From contig NC_059077.1 in the NCBI RefSeq assembly GCF_020497125.1, forward strand, positions 20,902,840-20,966,839: a DNA stretch of 64,000 nt, written 5' to 3'. A program made the translations under genes and the position numbers. This stretch comes from Mauremys mutica. Lineage: Eukaryota > Chordata > Testudines > Geoemydidae. The notes under the pieces were generated by a model. That model was not told the DNA's origin. It worked only from the letters and a program-made list of their open reading frames with translations, and did no database searches. This document shows, piece by piece, positions 55,024-64,000 of the stretch (position 1 is its first letter; every line of letters starts with the position of its first letter).

Positions 55024-57959
55024 TTTACTTATGTCCCTCTGCTACACAGGCCTCTAAGGGCCCAGTCCAAAGCCCATTTTATTCAGTGAGTCTTTCCACT
55101 GATTTCAATGTGTTGGATCTGGCCCCAGAGGAAGGAAGCTGCTTAGATTTTTGACAACATGGTGAACAAGAAAAGTTTACTACTCCACAGAAAGCCACGT
55201 TATTTCAGTGACTGTTGAACACAGTAAACACACAAGCCTTTCTTGTACAAACTCAGGTGGAGCCTTTATTCAGAACAAGAAAACCAGGTAATTTCCCTAA
55301 TTAGCAACTCCCTAGCTGGACAGCCTGCTAGCTTAAACTCCCATCTCTCAAAACAGTTGGTCCCCAATAGGGAACAATGCTTCATTAATTTATCACATTA
55401 AACATCTAGAACATAAACACGACACTGACTATGCACTCACCTGAATTATAGGCTTCAGTAAGATGCCAAATTCCGATCAACCCTCCGTTCATTTGACTTA
55501 GCAGGTCACTTAGATTTTTAAATATGGTAAGTACACCCCAAAAGTCACTGAGGCACTCACAGTTTTGGAAATGCATATACATGCCTGGATTTGCATGCTC
55601 AAATGGAGCGTGTGCTCATAAATTGGGTAGGCAACCACATGCAGCAAGGACCATTTACAGGTGCAAATCCGCCAGGGCAAATTGGGAGGCTGAGTTTGAA
55701 AACATGGTCTAAAATAACACACTTGTTCTGATATGACAACTCCATCATGTCAAGCTTTATTCAGAGCTTGCATTATGTGTGTGTTATTAATGGAAAGATG
55801 GGGCAGCTGCTTGACAGGAACAAGGACCCATAAAACGGTTTTCCAGAGTGTCAATAAACCAATGCAGGTGAGGCTTTTGTAAGTTCCAAGGCTGCTGAGC
55901 AAAAGTCACATTCAAGTGTAGGTGTAAGTAGGAGCATTATTACTGGTACAAATACCTGAACTTAAGTGTTGTTATTGAGAAGGAAGGATTAAGGCACCAA
56001 AGCGAGAGAACCAGGCTATCTAGCTTCTTTTTCTCAGTTCAGCTACAGACTTCCTCTGTGATCTTGGGCTTATCCTCTACTGTCGGTTTCTTCATCTGCT
56101 AAACAGAGATGAGTCTCATGGGGTGGTGTGAGGTCTGGTTCACTACTATCTGAAGCATGTTGATCCTCAGGCGCTATCAAAGTGTGAAGTATTATTATTC
56201 AATGCACCTTTTCTAGGTACAATGTTAACCTATAAACACTAAAAATTCAGCATCTTGACTACTCCTCTACCCTTTTCAAGATGTACTAACCTTAGTCTGC
56301 AACTCCTGCTTTTCACACTACTGCTGCAGTGTAACCAGGAATCTTAGCATGACATAGACGGCCCTTGAAACTAATGTGTGATATTTGTTTACTTAAGAAA
56401 GATGGTGAGGGAGCTTAACTGGGACAGTCTGGGCCTGAAAGTTCAGATCACTAGTGAGGATAGTAAAAACTTCTGTGCAGCAGCATAGGGAACCCAATCC
56501 TGCCGGTGTTGCGTGCTCTCATATCCCACGGAAGATAATGGGCATACACAACCTCTTAGGAGGCACTCAGCACCTTGCAGGATGGGGCCCAGGCTGGGGT
56601 GAAAGAAAAAGATGTCTGCCCCCGGAGATAAATTATTTCTTAATGGTCAGACTCATATGGCTTTACAGTGGGTTGAACGTTACTAGAAACTGCTGGTACA
56701 ATTTGTGTGAATTTCTCCCAGTTATGGCCTGGATGCTATCTGAGATAAAAGGATGACATTTCCTCTGAAGCTTTATTGTCAGCAGGATGGACATGTCTCC
56801 CAGATCTTAAGGCTTTAGACCCATTCATTTGTCGTCATGGCAAAACACTGTCAAAGCAACAATGCCCTCCTAAAAGAAGGCTTCACTTCTGCATCTGTAG
56901 TGATGCTTTGCTCATCTTTAAATATCAATCGTGCGACCTAGACTCCAGAATGAACTTGCTGTGACTTGAAACCTTTCCCAATACACTGAGGTGTGCTCAG
57001 AGTGCTTTGACACTATCTGTAAGACACATTAAGTGAGAAGTCAGAATAACAGATGAGCGTGTACAAGATTTATTGGGCTTTATTTGCTAGGAACGGAGAG
57101 CAAAACAATTAGATTGTGCAAATATTTTGGATAGATTTGCACGTGGTGCAGTTAGTGGACTAACCTGAGTGATGAATTTTTGGTTTGATCAGAAAGACTT
57201 TAATCTTTTCTTCTAATCAAGATTGTGAAGAAAAGTGAACTTGCCCCAGCACATTAGCTCTCTCTTCTCCAGGCGGATAGGACAGAACTGCTCAGTCAAG
57301 TTTACCTGTGTACTTTGAATACAAATGTCTATAAATAAAAAGTATTAAGTGAGAGAGGAGATCAAATAACTGAGGATTTGGAAAGGGATGAGATCTGTAA
57401 TAGCTGCTTCCAACTTTTAACAAAAAGGACGTGGTAAAGGAGGATCTGACATAAACACATGCAAAGGACAATTAGTAGAGACTGAGCAATTAATTAAAGA
57501 GCTGATTTTATTGAATGTAATTTGTGAGGAAATGTTCTGAACGAAGTGTGTGGTTGGAGTAGATAATCCAAGAGGCCCTTCTCATCTCTCTCTAATTCTA
57601 GAGGGATTATCTGTTTCGTTAAAGAAGCTGCAATATCTTTTGATTTAATGCAATAGTCATTCAGAAGGCATAAGCCACCGTGGCAGTGCACTGACCTGGA
57701 AATGAAGGAACAATACAGACATATGAAAATAAAGGACTTTAATTAAACTTTAGAACTTTTAATTATTACCCAGTTTTAATTAGGTAAAGTACCTTCCTCC
57801 CACCCCCAAAAAAGAGGGAAATATTACAATAGGACCAAACAGTTTATCAATGAAATAAAAACATTTGTTGTGCTTAGGTTTGGGTGAAACCTTCTTGATG
57901 TTGGTGAGCATGATAGTGGCCCTTTGTTTGGGATAAATGGGAGAAGCTGTTAAGCATCA
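55024..57959. other. Intergenic, no gene seen
   Basis: Unique-looking sequence, moderately AT-rich. Open frames up to about 100 codons lack domain or splice features. Confidence 0.45.
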
Positions 57960-58310
57960 CTTTGGGGTAAGAGAGCTAAAACAATGGGAGCCACTGCCCA
58001 GAATACAGGGCACGTAGCAAGTCTGGTCAGGAGCTGAGCTACGTGGGTGGATGGGTTTTGTTGGGTGGAGCTGTGTGTGTGAACAGAAACAGCAAAAAAT
58101 CCAAGGAGACAGAAAATTACTGGGAGCGTGGACCTGAGAGAGCGTGCTTTTTGGGCAGAGTGCTGGCTGGAAAGAGGATTCAAACTGTGGGAAAAGAAAC
58201 TCCTTCCTGTTTGTTTCCTGCAGTGTTCAGGGAAACATGACTTTGGGTACATTTGTGCAATTCTGTTTATTAATAAAGAAAGAAATACCTGACTGCATCG
58301 ATTCTCCTAA
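57960..58310 (+). repeat. Possible LTR 3' part with polyadenylation signal
   Basis: GAGAGCGTGCTTTTTGGGCA, GCTGGCTGGAAAGAGGATTC and a late AATAAA (within TTATTAATAAAGAAAG near 58270) resemble an LTR I associate with turtles. No defined ends. Confidence 0.3.
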
Positions 58311-61300
58311 TGGAAACAAACTGCAAGACCTTGAATATTGGCTAACTGCTTAGATAATAATTTATAGGACCAGATTACCTCACCTGCTCTATCCTGTTTG
58401 ATCTGCCACTGGCTCTATGCCCACTGCCAGCTCCATAGTGGGCACAGAGCACTGTCAAAGCTGATTCCTACGATACCCGTTCAGCACATTGCCGGGGGCA
58501 TGCCAGGTGTAGGGAGGTAGTGTGGCTGGAGTGCATTGCCCTCCACCCATCCCTGGCTGGCAGATGGCCCCAGTCAATGGGCATAAGGTAGAGCAACCTC
58601 TACCCAAAGGACCTGGTGTTCAGCATTTCTGAAAATCAGGCCACGTAGGTAGGTGCTTCACTATGGATCTAGAGGCCTAATTCAGGCATCATTTTTGGAA
58701 ATCGTGGCCTCTTTACTTTTTAATCTTTGTTTCTTTTTTCCTTACTGCTTGTGGTTACAGGTTTTACTAAATACTGATTCACTAAAATCATTGCTTGACA
58801 AGCAGGGCATATCTGGGAAACTGAATTTCAGTTTTATGCATTTGAACTCTGCGAGGCCATATAATGAAGCACGATTAGCCAAGACTTCAGATCGATTTAC
58901 AGGGGGAGAACTGAGTGGGAGAACAGAAATTGGTGGGCATGTGAAGAGACTGTTTCCGAGGCTATAGGCCTGGGCAAACAAATGATCAGAACACTCTTTC
59001 CAAGCCCAAGGCAATGACTGTACCATGGATTTTAAATATTGTGTGGGTTGCAACATAAGGTGTAGAGCATCATTTTTTAATCAATTTCACCCAAGCTGTA
59101 AGTTACTTCCTCAGCTAGCAAAACATTTGAGGACCATTCCAACGTGTTTTACTAGCACCCTGAATCCTTAGAATTCTGACATACTAGGAGAATCCTTGAG
59201 TGACTGCTGTTACAGCAGCTATCTCGCTACTTGGGCTGCAGAGCAGACTAAAAATATTCAATCATACATTTAGAAGTACAACTATGCAAAGCAATTTTCT
59301 GCACAATCTTGGTTCATTGCATCAAAACGGTGTTCATAAACAAAGCCTTGATAGCCAGTATTTATAGGGTTTATAAGATTCTAGGGAGAAGATATGTAAG
59401 ACAAACAGAATTCACACTAGACAGATTCTCCGGCTATAGAAACTGGCCCTGGAGAAATATCTCTTTCCTGTTAGTGCGGCTAGAAATACAATCTTTTTGT
59501 TTTGAACAGCTTTGACCCTAATTTTGTAGGGCTCCATGCGGCAGCACTGGGGAAAGGAAAGTATTTAGCTGGGAATGCTTCCTATTTTAAACTCTGCTCC
59601 TATATGCTGATATTCACTGCTGTCTAAAACTCTCCTTCAGCAGAGCCAGGAGCCAAGGCAGCAGCAGGGGTGAAGGCAAAGCCCAACCAGGACCCCCCAC
59701 AGACATGGACAGGCAGAGAACCTCCTTTCAAATGACTCCAACTTAATGCATCTAGTCTCTGCAGCTTCCCCCAACTTCTCCTGATGTGTGAGTTTGGGTA
59801 GGAGGAAACTCCTGATTCTGAGCCTGCCTTGAGAGTACCAAGATCCCTGTCTCTTGGCAGGAGCCAGGATTAGAAGGGGGATCCTCTGGAGTACCCTGTC
59901 CCTTGTAGCCCTCCCAACCATGTGATCTGGGAGAGGAAAAAGGTCCTGCAATGGCCTTCCGGGCCCTGAGAGCACAAAGGATCCCTTCTCCTTGGACAGC
60001 CAGGAGCAGCAGGGATGAGTCAGTATTTCAGTACTGAAGCCTTATTCAGTCCTCTTTGAGACTGCCAACCAGCGTGTGAATTAGCACAAATTCAGAAGGT
60101 AAATTCTGTGATGTGAACACTTATCCACTAGAACTTGGACTGAGACCCCAAACTACTATCATATATATGCTGTTGAACAATTGTCAGCAATTTTGTATCA
60201 CTGCTGACCTCGGTCAGATCTGAACAAGGTACGTAGCGGTAAATGAGTAAAACATCTAACAGCAGTAGTCAGAACATGCTGCAATCTCAAAACTAGAATT
60301 AGAGCAGGTTTGTGCTAAGGGAATTGCAAGATTTAAGTCTAGCTGTACACAAAAAAGCAGAACCTCTGACACAGAAGCTCAAACAATTCAGGTAGTGAGG
60401 ACAGCTCTCTAAAAGATAACATGTTGGCTTTTCAAGCCCTCTATTGGATTAATGCAAGTTTTGAAAGATCAATGAGACTCATAATTTAAGCGCTCTCTTT
60501 GAACTATGAGGTTAGAAGGAATGGTGACCCCATCAAAATTAAGGGGTGAAAACAAGTACTTGATTCAAGGCAGTAGCGATTCCTCAAAGACTAGTTGCAA
60601 AGGAATTTTCAATGAGATGCTTTAAATTGCAAAAATGTTGCTGTCCACCTAGTGCTTAACATCCTGAAGACAAAGAAAGGAAGCTTATTCTGATGGAAGG
60701 TCGGTAAATCTGAATGCAGCATAAAACTGAAATGATACACCATGGCAATAAAGTATGCCCAATGGCAACATATACTGTAAGTACTAAATAAATCATGGCC
60801 TACATTAAACCATAGGGGGAATGTCAGTATTTCAGTTTTCAGTGATTGAGGGACAAGCCTCTGAAAGAGACAGCGATATCTGTTGGAAGACTTAAACCAA
60901 GACAATGCTGTCCCAGAAAGGCCAATTAAAAATCCCAACCACTATGGCCCACATTTTCTAAAGTAACTAGTCATTTTCAGTAGCTCAATTTTTGGGTTCC
61001 CAGCTGGAGCCCTTAAAAGGACCCGATTTTTCAGAGGGCAGGTGCTCAACACTTCCTGAGGCTTGGGCCCCTCTAAGATGTCTCCCGTTGGGCATCAAAA
61101 AATTGAGGCCTCCAAAATAACTAGTCACTTTTGAAAATGTAGGTCTACAGCTAGGGGCAAATTCTAGCCTATGTTTTTTCACAAAACTCCCTTGACACGT
61201 CAATGGACATTCCACCTTGGACATCATTGGATGTGGCTAAGATATAGCTGTTAAAAGTTAATGAACATAAAACAATACTACTCAGTCACTAGACCTCAAA

Positions 61301-61429
61301 GGAACAGACTAGACTTCATTTCTGAAAAATGAGGCTGAAGTGGGGGGTCCTTAATATCTTCCCCACCCAACATACCATTTTAGGTAGAATGAATAAGTTG
61401 AGTCTGGGATGTATCCCAAAGAATCATCT
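58311..61429. other. Intergenic, one larger fold-back, no gene seen
   Basis: 60950-61145 has inverted arms (AAAGTAACTAGTCATTTTCA at the left, CAAAATAACTAGTCACTTTT at the right), suggesting a MITE. No exon-like sequence was recognised. Confidence 0.45.
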
Positions 61430-61437
61430 GGCTAACC

Positions 61438-61527
61438 CAGTGGTTCTCAAACTTTTGTACTGGTGACCCCTTTCACAGAGCAAGCCTCTGAGTGCGACCC
61501 CCCCACTTATAAATTTGAGAACCCCTG
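61438..61527. mobile_element. Short hAT-type MITE with perfect 8-bp duplication
   Basis: CAGTGGTTCTCAAAC ... TTTGAGAACCCCTG, only 90 bp, with identical flanks GGCTAACC (61430-61437, 61528-61535). It is an internally deleted relative of the family whose ends appear inside 26393-26641. Confidence 0.88.
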
Positions 61528-61535
61528 GGCTAACC

Positions 61536-62725
61536 CATCCCCAAATCCTTAGGTCAGCTGTATGCACCATGACATGCTAATGGTGTACAGAAGTCAGGTG
61601 TCTTTTGAAGTAGGAGATTGTGGGCCTGTACATGTAAATACTAAAGCTGACTCTGCTTTTGGGGTCATGTGGGACTTATTCCTGTGTGACTCAGGGGTGC
61701 AGTGTTGCATGAACCTGCATAAGGTAAAAGTGATGGACTAGAAGCAGAGGGAGACCTGATCCTGTGTTAATGAGTGCTGCTGTTCCTCTCTCTACTAGAC
61801 AGAGCAAGGACTAGGAGGGAAGATCATAAAATTTTTCCTCTGTTTGTATGCTGAGGATCACACTTAAGTCCCTCTCTCCTAAAATATACCTATTCTCTGA
61901 CACATTCACGCCTCGTCCCTTTTAACTCTGCTCCTCTGAGAGGATAGGTGAAACTTCTACTCAGGGTGGAGGACTATACCTACTATTTAACCTTACTTGC
62001 ATCCAGGTGTAATGTCTCCTTACATTTGAAACCCGGCACTCCAAGGACTTGTGAGATCAAGAACATAGTGTATTGTTAGTAAAAGCTGTATCCTGTGGCT
62101 TTTGAACTGTGCTATGTACATTACTGGCTGCTATGAAGGGCTGTAGAGTGACTTTAAAGCAGAATTGTTCCCAATGCATTTGAAGGATGCTTGGTGGAGA
62201 AATCAGTGATTATGAATGTTGTTTTCCTTTGCTTTGCTGCCAAAAGGCTGTAAATGGCACTTGTGTATCTCTCCCTACTAACCTACATTTTTTATCTTAC
62301 AGGCAAGCTGGTAGCTAATAGAACTTGAGCAGCTTTCTTGAAAGCAAATAGTCCTACTACAAATATTGCTTTATTTGATTTATAGAAAGAAATAACGCCT
62401 GGATGTTTACAAAGACCACTATATGCCAAGACGGACTGAATAGCAGAAGCTATAATTTAGCGTATTTAAAAAAAACAGCATAATTTGTTAGCTGTGGTGC
62501 TGAGAAAGATCTACTGTACAAATATTGAAGTCTAATAACTAGCGAATGTGTAGATGTGTTCCTGCTCAAAATACAAGTAACCTTTAACAATCCAAAAGCA
62601 TGAGCCCCTCGACAGTAAAATAATAAACTCACAGACAGAAGCCTGAGAGCTTCGTCGCACCTCTGTGACAGGTAGAAAAAACTTTCATAAAATGGTCATT
62701 TTTTGATTTGCCGAAAATAACATGA
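61536..62725. other. Intergenic, no gene seen
   Basis: Unique-looking sequence. Short A/T runs only. Confidence 0.45.
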
Positions 62726-63434
62726 TGTCACAGTCCAGGGCAACTGCACTTGTATATCCCCTCAGTGGGCCAGCCAGGGCACCCACCCTCAGGCTTCCAG
62801 CTCCCCAGCCGTTGCCTCTCATGGACAGACACGTCCCTCTCCCTTCTCACTCGGGTATTCCCAGGCTGCACTGTTCCCTGCCTTCACTGCATATTTCCCA
62901 GCACAGACAGGTTGCCCTAGGACATCTGATTGCTTTCTCTGCAGAGATGGTTAACAGGTGTAATTGCTTCAGTTATAAGGTACCACACAGCACTTCCTCT
63001 GCAAGCCTACTTTATTCTTAAGGTAAACAGTGTTACAGGGAAAGCACATTAAAAACAATAACACCTACATGCATGCTAATCTTGTTAGCATATGCGCAAT
63101 GTGCCTTGAGTGGCACGTGACCAGGATTCATCACTGGATTTGGTCCGCTGGTTGGATCATTCGCTTCCCCCGCCCAGGCTGGGTACTGACTGGGAGCACG
63201 ACGTGAATACTGATCCATGCCCCACAGCATGCTAATAAGCTTACTAGAATGAACCTGAACCCTAACATGGATTCTGGAAGGAGCAGTCCTTCAATCCCCT
63301 GCCCCCACCCACGTGCCCAAAGGGAGTCCTTTTGGTTACCAGTTTACAGCTGCAGCTTAGAACAAGCACGTTCATAACTCTATATATTTTAGGGGTCTTT
63401 GATCTGGAGTTTCCAGACCCAGGTAATTGGTACA
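62726..63434. repeat. Possible LTR
   Basis: Begins TGTCACAGTCCAGGGCAACT and can end in ...GGTACA (TG...CA), a length typical of an LTR. It resembles a turtle LTR family read on the minus strand. No target duplication was found, and the right boundary touches the next element. Confidence 0.35.
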
Positions 63435-64000
63435 CAGGGCCGTCCTTAGGATTTCTGGTGCCCTAGGCGAGATTATTAAACTGGTGCCCCTGTGCCTGAT
63501 CTGCTCTTAGCAACACAAATATAAGCATACAGTATTGGAAAACTTGCCACATTCACGTTATTAAAACCAGTTTAACTTAATTAAGCACACTGTAATGCTG
63601 ATGCACTAGCACTAAAGAAGTAGCACTAAAGAAAAAATTCTGATTTGACAGAATGATGCAAATAATATAATTTTTTTAATTTGTCAAAATTTTATTGGAA
63701 ATTTATATGAAGAGGTATTGAAACAAAGATTTGTTTTTAATTAAAAGCAATCTTTCTGGCTTTTTTGGCTGCAAAATCAGTTTAACAAGCTGGGTTTCCA
63801 AACAGTGGGAAAATATAACCCTAGTTTTACTGCTAGGTAAAGCACAAAGTGACCAAAATGAAGTCAGCACAGAATCATCTCATCTAGATTAAGGTAGCAC
63901 AGAAATGTTACAGAAGTCCTATTGTACCTTATTTTTGTTTCGAAAGACATTAGCAATAGCAGCACATTCACATGATAAAATACATGATAAATCACTGCCT
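63435..64000. mobile_element. hAT-like element, left end, runs out of the window
   Basis: CAGGGCCGTCCTTAGGATTT followed by CTGGTGCCCTAGGCGAG and an AT-rich body, the start of a common sauropsid hAT family. Its right end is beyond 64000. Confidence 0.5.

Noticed and set aside
54641..55089. Two ORFs with the same first 23 residues on opposite strands
   Set aside because: A consequence of the perfect palindrome, not a duplicated gene.
58653..58967. A 104-codon frame preceded by a splice-acceptor-like CTTGTGGTTACAG at 58760
   Set aside because: No recognisable protein family, no partner exon found and weak codon signal; not enough to call an exon.
25000..64000. Search by eye for SEC11C, GRP or other genes expected near OACYL in other amniotes
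   Set aside because: No conserved exon of these proteins was recognised; they may lie beyond the window or order may differ.

Overview
This is a window of vertebrate nuclear DNA. The repeat content points to a sauropsid, most likely a turtle. It contains CR1 LINEs on both strands, many short hAT/Harbinger/mariner-type non-autonomous DNA transposons with clean target-site duplications, Penelope-like fold-back pieces, chelonian-type LTRs and MIR/L2-like relics. No bacterial gene organisation, tRNA, rRNA or CRISPR array is present. The turtle assignment rests on recognising repeat families from memory, not on a search.

The only protein-coding gene I can support lies on the + strand at 1-24953. 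It is the 3' part of an O-acyltransferase-like (nose-resistant-to-fluoxetine / acyltransferase-3 family) membrane protein, probably OACYL. Ten exons were found by reading through splice sites: 1-104, 1839-1941, 3248-3349, 5240-5405, 12126-12205, 14706-14819, 17631-17760, 21124-21310, 23879-24021 and 24822-24953. All nine introns are GT-AG, every junction keeps frame, and the exons join into 419 codons plus TAA with no internal stop. The N-terminal exons lie upstream of the window.

The introns hold a TA-flanked mariner-type element (724-1490), hAT elements with 8-bp duplications (5649-5820, 7907-8163, 10918-11041, 12925-13283, 19357-19742), a decayed Gypsy-type gag with a zinc knuckle on the minus strand (about 5930-7700), a decayed Penelope-type fold-back (12750-12918), a CR1 split by a solo LTR (15475-16500) and a Harbinger-type element with a perfect 21-bp hairpin (17277-17545).

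From 24954 to 64000 I find no gene. This intergenic half is layered with repeats: an 836-bp hAT element starting 59 bp after the stop codon (25013-25848), CR1 copies (26846-27640, 39690-42340, 50991-52530), an LTR split by a hAT element (33250-35240), two related ~1-kb hAT elements (34047-34903, 38249-39310), a complete solo LTR (52932-53633) and a Penelope-type fold-back (54799-55010). That last element has two identical 87-bp arms, a 13-bp target duplication and a hammerhead-ribozyme-like core. It is the most unusual object in the window.
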